Positions 1-12,157 of a DNA stretch of 64,000 nucleotides are shown here, in pieces. The DNA comes from Annona cherimola (lineage: Eukaryota > Streptophyta > Magnoliopsida > Magnoliales > Annonaceae): positions 10,692,765-10,756,764 of the forward strand of contig CM059977.1 in NCBI GenBank assembly GCA_030490835.1. Reading direction: 5' to 3'. Position 1 is the stretch's first letter; every line of letters begins with the position of its first letter. The position numbers were made by a program, and so were the translations under genes. The notes beneath the pieces were generated by a model. The model had not been told where the DNA came from, made no database searches, and saw nothing but the letters and a program-made list of their open reading frames with translations.

Positions 1-402
1 AAAAAAAAAAAAAAGAGGTACCGTGTGGTTTTCATACTGCCCCGTCAAACACGGCATTAGACCTGTTAAGCCATTCTACCCTGTGTGGATCTGTGAAGAT
101 TGCTTGTGTTACATTGAAGAGTCTAGACTATAGATTTGTATAACCTCAATTCGCCACTCGGCCGAGCAACCATGGGCTGACTGTTTTTAGAGCTCCCAAA
201 TGTGGATTCAGTCTTGGGTAAATGCTACTATAATCCTGAGTTTAGATTTGCGCGACCGCATGTGGCCACTTGAATGATGTTGCCCCCCCCCCCCCACCAA
301 AAACCACCACCCTCCTCCTCTTCAAATATAGGATTGCAAAGGTTATTATGTCAGAGGGAGGATGCGGAGAGAGGATATTTTCTTGTTATGAGGTAGTTTT
401 AG

Positions 403-507
403 CCTGAATTGGATAGTGTTTTCCATTGGCACACAACTCTAGAGGCTTCTTCTCATAAAGAAAGGGCCATCTTGATGCGTAGAGCTACTGCATATTGCAG
501 GTTCTGA
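403..507 (+). CDS. Candidate terminal exon of an unidentified upstream gene
   Basis: A TTTTAG acceptor-like site ends at 402. It is followed by an open frame of 34 codons ending in TGA at 505-507, with a protein-like composition that includes VFHWHTTLEASS and ERAILMRRATAYC. The rest of the gene would lie left of the window. A second reading uses the acceptor at 499-500 and continues GTTCTGAAG onward in another frame to a TAA near 617. I recognise neither peptide, and one of the two, or neither, may be real. This is inference from splice-site context and frame only. Confidence 0.22.
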   Translation, partial: PELDSVFHWHTTLEASSHKERAILMRRATAYCRF

Positions 508-1692
508 AGATTGTATGCAGCCTTTCACTTACTCAACCCACAACCTTCGTTGCAAAGGCAGCAACTTTTGCCGTTGGATCTGGTGGGCTTCTCGTAAATG
601 TTGAAGATAGGCTCTTGTAATGGTCAAAAAAAGTTCTAAAATATTGCACATTGGCATTCATTACCATTGTTCATATTGTAAGGTGTTTTGAGAAGGTTGC
701 AGTCTGGCAAGTGGCATGTCACATCGAAGAAACTAGATATGTTTTTTCCCCGCCAGGAATTGGGGGGAATCAGATACCTGCCCATAATCCGAAGTTTGGA
801 TTTACAATCACATTATGGTGAAAAAACTCCATTATTGTAAGGACACGATGAATGGAGAGATGCATGGAGGTGAAAGCTGAAAATACATCAATTAAGCTAG
901 AATCTTTTATCCCTAGAATGACCATGTAAATCCTGAAGAGGCCATGAATCTTTTAGTTTGATCTAGGTTTAATTCTCCTAGACAACTTATGACATGTAGT
1001 AAGCATTGTTGACATCTTTCTTGGGGATATCCAAAATATTCACCATATTTATTGAAGTTCAAGCAGGTTAAAGTTTTCTGCATCAAGACATGCTTGATGC
1101 TTGTCGATCAACTCATTTAAGCTTTGCTGTTCAAAGTAAACATTGTACTTGGAAAACTTCTACGGGATTTTCATTGGCACTAGTAGAACTCTGAAAATAT
1201 CTTATGGCAACAACATCATACTCTGCCAAGAACAATTAACTGGAGTGAATCATGACTATATTTGGCAGTTGATGTGCTCATAGCTTAGGTTTACTTCAGT
1301 TCAACACTTCCTGGGAAACTTCACGCTAGATGATTGCATTGTGAAGTGGGAGGCATAGATGTGAAATTATGAGTTCTGTGTCTTAGTTACATTGAAATTT
1401 ACCTTCTTGCGAATACATGATTCGACAATTTTCCTACTCATTTCAGTTGTAAATGAGAAAGGATGGTAATGAGTTCTAGATTACAGGTTACCTTTCCTAA
1501 AGTTCTTTCCATGTTGCTGTTACCAGTATTAAACCTGTGGATCACTGCTTTCTACCTGTTTGTTTGGGGGCTATGTTTATTCTTTTAATGTTGCTAATAT
1601 TATGAGGATTAGATGAAATGAATCCCAATCATTTTTTGGTTTTTTCTGCTGCCAGATCTAATCACCATTCTATCTTCTTTTGCATTTTGCAG

Positions 1693-1874
1693 AAACGGTT
1701 GGGCTGCACATGGTCCAGGGGAAGCTGTTGGGAATTCAACTCTGGAAGGGCCGCTTACTGGAGGGCAATTTTCATCCATCCCGTCAGATGTACAGTCATT
1801 ATGGTCATTTAATTGATAGAGTTAGGGAAAGGAAGGAGAAGCATGCGGAGAGATCACTTTGTGAAAATGAATGA
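1693..1874 (+). other. Possible last exon or 3' UTR exon, frame uncertain
   Basis: A pyrimidine-rich stretch with a TTTTGCAG acceptor ends at 1692. Downstream, all three frames stay open for at least 120 bases. The longest ends with TGA at 1874 and is basic near its end (RVRERKEKHAERS). A second frame is Gly/Ser-rich and stops near 1815. The family was not recognised. It could be a terminal exon of the same gene as the 403-507 candidate, a transcribed 3' UTR, or chance. Confidence 0.18.
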
Positions 1875-3121
1875 TGATCATTTAATGAGGTCATGGGTGC
1901 ATTGGTATCCATGCCATGTGTTCACGCAGGAAGTTGCCTGATCATTATGATTGGCAGCATTTTCTTGAGTCCAATGTTGGGCCAGAATGACGATGTCAGT
2001 TCTTGGGAGCATATCTCAAGCATACAATTACAGCCTAATGGAGTAGTGGAAATTTCCAAAATATGTTACATCCATGACATTTTGTATGGGATCCGACCAT
2101 GGCCTTCTACTCTTTCAAGCTGGGACTTGTGCTTTTGGAGACACGCTAAGGCTGCTGCCCTCAACATGCGTTCTGGGAAACATCACATGTTTTACTCTTG
2201 ATAAAAATTGACTTTGCGAAAAACTTGGCACGGATGTCACTCCACCTTGCTCCGCTAGGGCTAATAATGCATGTAACTTTCCTCGGAAGTCCTGAATTTA
2301 TGTGCCTTTAGAAGTTAAATCCACTGCACTCCAATAGACGATATGTCTTTATTACAATGCACCTCCTGAAAGTACGAAGTTGCTGCGAACAGCCCATTGA
2401 CCCAAATTTGCGCCGGAAAATAGCTAAACGTTTTTTTGTTGCCTGTGAATGCTTCATGATAATAGCCAGCTGCTTCCTGTCATGACTTATTATTGCCGTT
2501 AAAATGCTTTTCCAAGATCAGTATATAACACCTGCTTTTCTATTTCCCATATATATATACGTATACATTTATGTAATATATTTGCGGAAGCAGTGATTTA
2601 GCGTATGTCGTTGGTGTTGGACCGTTGGTACCTGAACTCCGAAGGCCAACCCCAGCAATCCTCTCCCCTTCTCTTTTGGTTTCCTGAATGGTGGACTACC
2701 TTCACCGATAAATTGTAGTCAAATCTCTCGGGACTCTGATCTTTACCAGGCGCGTGTGCGGGTGATTGTTTGTAGGCAAATCTGGACAGCATCCCTCTTG
2801 CTAAACCGTGGAAATTGAAAGGAAGAAGATAAATCTGAAGGCGTTACTTTATTAGTACTATTATTATTATTATTATTTATTTTCTTCTTCTTCTTATTAT
2901 TTATTTTTCTTTTTTACATATCTTTTAATGCATCTTATCCATTCGCGTTTTATTTCGACGCGTTCCCTTTATCGTATTACGTTACTTCCTTACCTTCTCC
3001 CACAGCTCCGTTTAGTAAGAACCGGCTTGTGGTGGTTAGTATTATTGCCGACTAATACTAATAGAAAGGCTGCCTGAATTTTTTAGTTTGAGGCAGTGTT
3101 TGGCAATTTATAAAAATTTTC
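1875..3121. other. Intergenic DNA without a supported gene
   Basis: No exon-like frame with splice sites was found. There is an interrupted TTA/TTC microsatellite around 2860-2910 and AT-rich sequence after about 3060. A short partial end resembling repeat family A (AGTGTTTGGCAATTT) lies at 3094-3110, just left of the fuller copy. Confidence 0.4.
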
Positions 3122-3385
3122 AAGGGCATGTTTGTTTTTAACAAAAAAATTTTAATTTCCACAACTACACTATTTTAAAATTATTTTTTTACAATTTCCT
3201 ATACAATTATCCTATTTTTTAATTATTTCTACATGAATACCTATACAACTAAACTATTTATTTTAATTTTATTATCTTTACACCTCGTTATTATTCTTAT
3301 TATATTACATTATTTCTATTAATTTAATAACTTTTACGATAAAAATTTTTCATTCAAATTTTAAGTCTTCCCAAATACACGGTAA
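3122..3385 (-). mobile_element. MITE-like element, family A copy 1
   Basis: The left end AAGGGCATGTTTG and the right end CCCAAATACAC are inverted. Between them lies the T-rich family core (CTATACAATTATCC, TACACTATTTT, CTATACAACTAAACTATTTA) seen in at least twelve elements across the window. No coding capacity. It lies about 430 bp upstream of the LSF2 start codon. Confidence 0.5.
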
Positions 3386-3813
3386 AGCTTTTCAACTTAA
3401 AATCTTTTCACTTTATACATCTATCATATTTTTCACTAAGGTTCTCTAACAAAATAAAGTAAAAATAGATAAGATAATTATAATGTAAAAATAAAAATGA
3501 GAAAATTGATTAAAATATACGAATAGAAATGTAAAATGATTGGGTAACCAATGACTCTCTGACGTTCCCGGCTTTCATTTCCATTCTTCCCTGAACGCAG
3601 AGAGACCCGTAGTCTCAACAACCACATCCATCATCCATCGCTTGCGGAGTTACATTGCCCACCTGACGCAGGGCTTAGCTTTCCCACGTGTATGCAGCAT
3701 GCACGAGGAGTATCTTCGTCTTCCTTCCTAAATAAAAATTCCTGTAAGGACTGCTATGTTCGAGAGATCGAAAGATCGAGAGAGAGGCTGGGAGGAAAGG
3801 GACGAAAGGTGGA

Positions 3814-6800
3814 ATGTTGTCTGCGGCCTTCGCAAACGGCTGTTTCTCTGCAGCTGCAGTAAAATCAACCCATCGCAGCAATGAACCCAACGTCCGCAAT
3901 AGAAGAAGCAGCACTCTCGTCGCATTCCCCAATTTTCACTTTCGCAAAGCTTCCAAGCCACCTTGCTTCTCCTCGACAATCAGACTGTCGTCATCGGGAA
4001 CGGGCGTTGGAGCGAAGCCGGCGGCGAGATCCGATGATAAGCGCAGCAATTTGATGGACGACTACAATACTGCTATGAAGAAGATGATGAGGAATCCGTA
4101 CGAATACCATCATGATCTGGGTCTGCTCCCTCTTCTCTTCTCTTTTCTTTCATTGGGAACGTCCGCGACCAGCCATCTGGGTTTCATGCCTCTGTCATGC
4201 AATCTCTGTAGCTCAGCTGTTTGATTGATGCATGCGCTGGACTTTGGTTTCTGCTTTTGCTACTACATGCGCATGTCTTTGCTTTGTTGCAGATAGCTAT
4301 TAGTTGTTTATACTGTTGCATTTGGCTGATCACTGTATACTTGAAGCCGCACATTTTGTATTTGCGTCGTTCTTACATTCTCATTCTGGGAGTCGAGTTT
4401 TTTTATTTTTATTTTTTGATTCTAGATTTTGATTTTTAGGGGCAAGGTCCACTGACGGATCATTGTTTCAATTACCATTGACGTTAGAATCCCGAAGGAT
4501 CATGGAATGGTGTTTGTGTGGATGTTAATGAGTCTTTTCCTTTTCTTATGATACAAAATAGTTCGCCACTTCTGGAAATTATACTTTTTTTAAAAAAATT
4601 ATTATTTATGGCGAACTTCGGCAGTCATGCAAGTGTGGTAAATTCGGAAATCATGAATTGTTTCCTTAAGTCCCCAAAATTTAAATACGCTGCATGCATC
4701 GTAGACTTACTTGGGGTATCGTTTATTTGTAGATCTAATAATTTTATGCTTCTGTATTTCTGATTTACATTGGTCTAGTACTTTCCTTTATCTTTAGACT
4801 TTTGGTAGTATTTCTTCAACCACTCATTTCTAGTACGCAGACGGATTTTGAAAATTTTAGGCTGCTGTTTCCTTGCTGCGGGCATTCGTTTAGAAGAAGG
4901 AAATGTTTTTTTCTCGATTTTATGCTTCAAGTTTCTTTCACTTACCTTCAATGAATCCCTTCCAAAGCCAGTTAGGTTCAGTTCTTGGCAAATTCGAATT
5001 TTTTGATGTCGGGATTTTATCGTGCGGAAGTGGTCTTATTGTTCATTTAAAGTTCAGAAGGCATATTGGCTTATAAATATGCTTTTTGTCAACGGACTTT
5101 AGGAATCTAGTTTCATGATGTGTTTCTATTTTTCATTTCTAATTTGCTTCTGTTCTATTAGTTAGGATAAAAATGGATTTGGCTTATAAAAAGATATCTA
5201 GATTTGCTTTGTTTGGCTTTTCCACTTTTACTTTTTCCTCCTCTTTTCTACCCTTTTTCCCCTTTACCAAACAAACTTTCTTTTTTTTGGTCTTGACATA
5301 ACATTGTTCATCTCTTTTCTCAGACTGGCTTTGAATAAAGTTGGTAATCAGTCCTTTTTTGCTTTTCTTTCTTGTTTGTATAGTGTTCTTTCACCTGTAA
5401 AATAGTTCCTTTGAATGCTGCAAGTTGTACTGGTGGAATTTTTTGGAGAATCAGGGATGCATTAGGTGGGTTCTGACATGCAATTTAGCATTGTCTTGGA
5501 AAACTTGACAAGCTCGTCTCTGTCCTTTTTACTTGTTCCATTATTTCTTCTCTGCCTTTAAACAAATTGTCCTGTAGTTATAGACGTGGCATCTGAAATG
5601 ACAAATCAAGCTTGGATGTCAAAACTTTTGTTCCAGAGTCACCTGTGTTGTTCATGTGTTGATTGCTCTGCATATATAAGGGCTGCAGAATCCTATAAAC
5701 CAGGAAAGCATTATCAATAGCTTAAAAGTCATGACAGACTACTGACTGTTTATGTTCATTAATTTTCCACAAACTTGATGCTTTTACGTTTTTGTGAAGA
5801 ACATCATGCTGCATCTGTTGAGCATTTGCATTTTGATGTTTTACGTCTTTTATTGATAAGATTGATGACCTTCATATTGGTTTTGAGACTTGTAACAATG
5901 CTTATTAGTTCCCTCTTTTCTATCTGCTCTGCAGGAATGAACTATACCCATATAACTGGCAATTTAATTGTTGGTTCCCAACCTCAGAAGCCTGCAGATA
6001 TTGATCATCTGAAGCAAGAAGAAAATGTGGCTTACATATTGAATTTGCAGCAGGACAAGGACATAGAATATTGGGGAATTGACTTTGAATCAATTGTCAA
6101 GAGGTGTAAAGAAGTTGGAATCCGTCATATGAGAAGGCCTGTAAGCTTTCTAACCTTAAGCTTTGGTCAGGGCTTGTAATGGCTTTCTAATCTTAATCAG
6201 GACTTTTAATTGCCACAAGTTTTTTGCTTTCTTCTTCTTCTTCTTTGTTGAAGTTGTCTACTTTGAGGTGAATGATGGCAGAAGGTCACCTTCAGAAATT
6301 ACGACTTTTTACTGGGCTGATAACTGTGAATATTATGATTGCATAATGATGGAATTCTGGAGAGCGAGCACACAAATTTTGGTAGCCTACTTGCACCAGT
6401 CACAGGTGGTAATTCAGGGGGAAGCAATTTCATTTCTCATTGCCATCGAACTTGTATGGTTCACTATACAGTCTCTATCACACTTTCCTTACTTCTCAAT
6501 ATGAGAAGTTATTTTTTAGATGACAGTTCAAAGTACAATGCATGGTATAGTTGAGAGAATTGTATGGTGACTCTCTCATACTATTATAACAAGTCATTTG
6601 CAATGAAGCTGGGCATGTAGGGAGATAAGGCAGCAGATGTGCGGTGCAATGTGTTGCTTTGAGCAATGATGGAACAATGTGTGTAGCCATTACTCGGAGT
6701 ATGGACCCTTCATCCAGTTCCAGTTTAAATGAAGCAGCAAACCCTATAGCAGCCTTCATGTCCTGTGCAACAGAGAAGCACACCATTTTTTTCGCAAAAA

Positions 6801-8384
6801 CTATTAGCAACAACAAGAAGGTTTCAATGGCTGGCAGTCAATTTATTTTATTTCCTTGTTTGCCGCCTTATGGAGTATTGAATCTTTTCAGGATGCATCT
6901 TATTCCTCTAAATGACATTATAGATTTTATGGATAGCATGGATTTATGAAAGAGAACATGTTTGGCTATTTAACAGAACTGCAGCAAATCAGTCACTGTT
7001 TATCGATTAGTCTCTCTTCTATCAAGAGGCCACTTAGTGAACGGTCCCTGTTCTCATACAAATGTGGAAAGTTGTATGCTAGCAATTCTCTTGTCAAATT
7101 AATTTCTGTTGATTTGTTATGATATCAGGCTAAGGACTTTGATCCGGATTCCTTAAGAAATGGATTGCCACAAGCAGTTTCTTCATTGGAGTGGGCCATA
7201 TCAGAAGGAAAGGGTAATGTCTATGTTCATTGTACTGCTGGACTTGGGAGGGCACCTGCGGTTGTAATTGCTTATTTGTTTTGGTTTCATGACATGGATG
7301 TAAGTTCAAGCCTCAAATCTTTATCTTCCCTAGAGGATAATGAATAGTGTACTACATTCAGCATCTCTCTCTCTCTCTCTCTAAAAGTTTGCACATGAAA
7401 AACATTTCTTAGCTATGGGAACACTGATATATTCTTTGGATATTGGATTGTAATCAAATATGCCACTTTGAGCTAATACCAATTCTTATATCAGTGGCCT
7501 GCAACTAGATGGTTAGGGGAACAGTTTAGTGGTCTGCACGGCTGGGATTCCAGTACATGGTCAGGCTTGGGTCTTACAGAGAGGTGAGTGGTTGTGCAAG
7601 CTTCGTACCAAGTTCTGCATCAGAGAAGTGCAGGAGAAAGCTCTGAAATATACCTGGATGTGCAAGTCCTAAAATCATCTAGTTATTCTTAAATGGGTTG
7701 AAGGGCCAATGGCCTGTCTGTAAGATCTTGAATATTGGTTGGAGGGCCAAGGGCCCCATATTTTTAACCTTGGGCATAAAAAATGGTCATGGAATGTTGT
7801 CTATTTCCTCCGGTGATGTTAACTCTTCAAATAAGTGGGGTTTAACGTTAGCTTATTGACACTTTTTAAGCTGGCCAAACAAGCAGATGTTGTTCGTACA
7901 GGCTGTGTGATTTTCATAGGTAACTCCAATAGCCATAAAATGAGCTTCAAGTGTGAGTTTGATGTTGCCATATGGCTCTTGTGGTGCTTTTTTCTTCATA
8001 GGCTACAAGGCAAATTCACATAGGAATTCCATTTTTGCAATTGTGATAAACTTTGATAGGGCACATGCATTCTGAGATTATGTGCATAGGTCTCAAAGTC
8101 CCGCAAATTTCCATTGTCATTCTACCAAACTACTCATGCCATTGCCTTAAATTTCATTCTGAGATTTATTTATCGGACAGATGGATACAGCCTACAACAC
8201 ACTTACATCAAAGAGGCCTTGTGGGCCTAACAAGAGAGCGATTCGTGGTGCTACATATGACTTGGCAAAGAATGATCCATGGAAAGAGCCTTTTGAGAGC
8301 CTTCCTGAACATGCCTTTGCTAATGTAGCAGATTGGGAAAGGAAATTGATTCAAGATCGAGTTCGTTCACTCCGTGGAACTTGA
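3814..8384 (+). CDS. LSF2: Phosphoglucan phosphatase LSF2, chloroplastic
   Basis: Exons 3814-4120, 5935-6140, 7129-7299 and 8181-8384 join in frame to 888 nt (295 aa), all with GT-AG borders. The protein is a dual-specificity-type phosphatase that removes phosphate from starch glucans in plastids; the Arabidopsis enzyme prefers the C3 position (family knowledge). Residues 1 to about 75 are Ser/Arg-rich and Asp-poor, as expected for a chloroplast transit peptide. The plant LSF2 signature YEYHHDLGMNYT spans the exon 1/2 junction and IVGSQPQKP follows. The AKDFD loop gives the probable acid Asp174, and the P-loop HCTAGLGRA gives Cys206 and Arg212 (CX5R). The C terminus KRPCGPNKRAIRGATYDLAK to VRSLRGT matches the family C-terminal motif. 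No carbohydrate-binding module follows, unlike SEX4. The length is close to Arabidopsis LSF2 (282 aa), with the extra residues in the transit region. A (CT)n run lies at 7364-7382 in intron 3. A CCAAT box lies at 3550 and a TATA-like CTAAATAAAA near 3728. The 3' UTR may extend well past the stop. Confidence 0.95.
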
Positions 8385-9915
8385 CGATGAGCAGGTACCT
8401 GTCCAGTTAGTCTCAGAAGAGCAATACTTTTTTTGACTCAATTTTGGTTGGTCCTATTAAGATATTTTATTTTATTTTTATCATGCATTTCTTCTCATTG
8501 ACCTCCTGCATGAATGCATCCTGGCCTGTCTGGGATCATCGAATCTTAGCAACAGTTCATGCTATAAAGGCTTGGCACTTAAAATTAGACAAGTTTAATG
8601 GTTTGGAAATGCAGTCACTTTGGTCAACTCTGTCTTGAAACCGATATGCTTTCCAAATTTGAAGTGGTTTAATCACATCTGTTTGCATCGAAGATAACTT
8701 TAGAAGGGGAATTTGCATGACAGGACTGGATCATCGACATGCAAATTTATTTCAGTTGGAGAAGTACTTGTCAGTCTTTGAACAATAGGGAAGTCCTCCA
8801 GGAAGTATGGGATGGATCTTTGTTCCTACGATCATTTATCTGCTGATACTGTTGTTTCAATTTGGGTCTTATGGACGTTGGCGTGAATGGCTACTGTATA
8901 AGATTTTCTCTAATGGTCCAGTCACTCCAGTTAAAGTCTATCTAGTCAACTGTATTTGTCCAACACTATTTTGCATTCTTTGTCCAACGAATGCATCTTC
9001 TATCCTAGTCAGTGGATTCTCCCCTCATATGAACTGGCCACCATTTTTGTCCTGCTTTATCTTACACATGATTGTGCAATGTTTTTGTTTGTTGGTCTTA
9101 GAATTTCCCAACTTTTTGAAATAAGCTATTATAGCCTGAATCCTGTTTCCAGAACTCATGTATAACAATATGAGAATGGATTCCCAAGAAATTCTCAACA
9201 GAAGGATAGGTTTATGTTCATTCATTACTTCTCAGATTTTTTTTTATTATTTTTTTATTTTTTTAAATTTAAGTTTCCCAGGTGCACCTTTATTTGTTCA
9301 GATTGCCTGGACTCTGATTCCAAAATTTGTTAGATCCCAAGCTTCATAAGAGGATCTCATTTAGCTGATACCCTGTTGCCGATGATTATGCACCGGCAAC
9401 CTAATGGCAACTGATCCCCCTTGTTCAGCCAGAAATTGCCTTGACAGGGGAATTGGAAATGTTGTTTGGACCTAAATTCTAGACAAGGCAATCTTATGTT
9501 TCAGACTGGTCTCAGCAAGAAAATTTTAAAAAAGTGTGTTAGCCATTTTATTCCTCGATTTCTTGTTTTGTTTTGACTGTCCAGCAAAATTGTCCTACTG
9601 ACCATTTCAAGGCAGGTTGGTGAACTCCTGCGACCATCTAGATCATAACTTTCTGTTTCTTCTTCCTGATCAACTTTATTAACTGTTTTTACTTCTCTCT
9701 GTGTGTGTTCGTTCTTCCTTGCTGATCTCGTTCATTGTTTGGTCACACCTATGCTGCTAGAGTCTAGGCCTTGGTTGAGAGTTGAGACTGCAGGTTATCC
9801 TGCTGTCTCCATCACACTGCCTGCCATATCAGATGGCAAGGGGGAGGGGGGGAGGGGGTGGGTTGGGAAATCTTGCACACACGAAAGAAGACTTATATGT
9901 ATGTGGTGATATTAT
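8385..9915. other. LSF2 3' flank, no further coding exon
   Basis: A good donor-like AGCAG/GTACCT occurs 8 nt after the LSF2 stop, so a spliced 3' UTR is possible but unproven. The rest is T-rich, and every open frame in it is short and lacks protein-like composition. A G-rich run (GGGGGAGGGGGGGAGGGGG type) occurs near 9838-9862. Confidence 0.35.
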
Positions 9916-10321
9916 GGGGCTGTTTGGTTCGCAGCAAAACTTTTTGATGTTTTTTAACTCGTCAAAATGGATATATTAAATGCTGCAGTAAGCAAACGGA
10001 TGGTTATGCAGAGTACGTGCGTTGGTGTCAATAAATGTGCTGCCTTCCCTTAATTTTTGTGTCCGTGAATGGCTTGAAAATAGTCAAAATTCCTTGAAGC
10101 CATTGTCAGGGACCAACAGGTGCAACAGCAGATGGTACCAAATTCACAAATGGAAAACATCATAGCTGATGGCGATGAAGAGCTCTCCGTAGCATTCCTC
10201 TGCCATCGCTGGTACAGGCAGACAGTGTTGCAGCTTCGATGGGACTGGTTTTACACCGACGTACCTAGCTTGAAAAGTTTTAACATTTCCGCTGAGTTTT
10301 ATGCTTTACTAAACAGACCCT
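9916..10321. mobile_element. MITE-like element with GGGnCTGTTTRG ends
   Basis: The left end GGGGCTGTTTGGTTCGCAGC and the right end TTTACTAAACAGACCCTA are imperfect inverted repeats of about 25 bp. Both are followed inward by AAAACT-rich sequence. The ends resemble non-autonomous hAT-type elements in plants. No transposase frame is present. The boundaries are approximate. Confidence 0.4.
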
Positions 10322-11190
10322 AATGAAACATCTTTCTTCTGATGCTAAATACCTTCCACTGCTACAGTTGTAGGCTATTGTTCTCTATTTAACTTGTCGT
10401 GTTTTTATTGCAGTATTTATTGGAGTCGAACTACTTTTCCCTACAGAGTTTGTTGCTTTCGCTGGATGACAAAGTTGTGGGTTTCTGCATACTATAAAGA
10501 TGAATGTATGACTCTTCCCGTTTTGCATTCCTATATCATTTATTTGTGTGGTTGAATTTATTATTATTATTTTTTTTCCAACTCTCTGCAGGAAATAAAG
10601 CGACTGTCTAGGATGATGTCATCATCTTATATGTCTCTTATGTGGGACTAGCAGATTGATGATGCCATAAGTTGCTGAGAATGCCACCAACTTATACAAA
10701 ACCAGGACCTTAGTTTTTTTCATTTATAAATTGATCCATTCAAATAGTTGTTGGATACCTATATCTAAGGTGCCACTGGAAATTTTATTTTGATGCCCTC
10801 TCCGACCGGTGCTGTCTTGTATCGAAGAGCAGGAACAGGAAAAAGTTCATTTTCTTGATCCAATCCAAAAAACCGGACGGTAATAGAGTGATGCTTGCTG
10901 ATCGAAGTTTTTAGAATATCTCAATTTCAACTAAAACGTGGGAGGTGGTGGTGTCAGGTGCCAATGCCCACCTGCGTGCACACGCAATGCTCTTTGTATG
11001 CCGGCGGCGCAAAAACGAGAGAATTTGTGGAAACGGATACTTATAAAAAATATAAAAAAAAATTCACGTCTGTACAACATAGGAATGAGGACTTAGAAAA
11101 ACACCTTTCCACTTGGCAAGTTTGTTAGGATGCGGCTGGCACCATCTTAGCCATTCGTTTTGTGCGAGCGCCAATGCTTTTGGAAAATTT
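10322..11190. other. Intergenic DNA, nothing supported
   Basis: It contains short ORFs only. No splice-supported exon, RNA gene or repeat with clear ends was seen. Confidence 0.35.
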
Positions 11191-11325
11191 GGGAGCGTTT
11201 GGCCAAAAATGAAAAATGTGGCCTTTGGTGGAAAATATTTAATAGTAATAAAAGTTTCTATATTTTCCACCAAAGTGTCGGTAATGTAGTTTTTCTGTGT
11301 ATGACAGTTAAGCTAAACAGGCCCT
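11191..11325. mobile_element. Small fold-back element
   Basis: A perfect 16-bp inverted repeat, CTTTGGTGGAAAATAT at 11223-11238 and its complement at 11260-11275, is separated by 21 bases. The flanks GGGAGCGTTTGGCC and AGCTAAACAGGCCC look like element ends. It is non-coding and about 135 bp long. Confidence 0.4.
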
Positions 11326-12157
11326 TAGTCTGTCCAAATACCCTATTACAAAAAGAAATGCCGGAGGAGGTATGGATACTTCTGGATGCCAATTCAATGC
11401 GAGGATGAGTATAGATGCATGCATTAGCAGTTGGCATACAGGCCGGGAGGCAAACTGCGAAAGGATGGCCAATGATCGGAATCGACGATCGAACCTGCAA
11501 TTATATCGGCAACAAATGACATTATGTAGCCGTGTGCGGATCTTAATCGAGCTTAGCGATTGTGAAGTAAAATATTCTCCAGCACTACGACAAATGGCGT
11601 GCGGGCTTTTGGTACGTAGATCTGGATTATTTTCAGCACTAACCATTCTATTATAGAGAACGACTTGCAACACTCAGTATCATTCAAACCAGTAATCATC
11701 GGAAGCCTTAAAGAAAACGCAATTCCATAGGCATTACTTTATTATTATTATTATTAACAAGTAATGGTCGGCGGTTGCAGAAACACAGTATATCAATGAA
11801 TGCTACCAGATTCAAATCTCACAGGACACAATTTCAGAAAATCCATCAGCAGCTCCATTCAGTCATCATTGAATATAAACTCAACATAGACAACAAGACA
11901 GAAAGAGAGAATAACCCACATTTATTCATGGCCTCAACGGTACAAAATTATCAACTCATCTCAAGCATTTTATACAAGAAATTCACATACAGCCTGTGTC
12001 AATGAATGGTGTTACACAAATTTTCATCAAGAGCATATCGCTATAAAAACCATGATATACATGAATCAATCCCAATAGAGCTTGGAATTTATATCCCACA
12101 ACAAAAAACATCCCAGTGGGCTACGGATGAAAACCATAAACAAAAGGGGCATAAAAA
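11326..12157 (-). other. TRAPPC8 3' flank with candidate poly(A) signal
   Basis: Read on the - strand, AATAAA occurs at 11921-11926, 232 bases past the TRAPPC8 stop, and is a candidate polyadenylation signal. A (TTA)n microsatellite lies at 11738-11756. No other gene is seen. LSF2 and TRAPPC8 converge on this interval. Confidence 0.35.

Noticed and set aside
3675..3979. - strand ORFs over the LSF2 leader
   Set aside because: They are antisense to the LSF2 transit-peptide exon and have no conserved motif.
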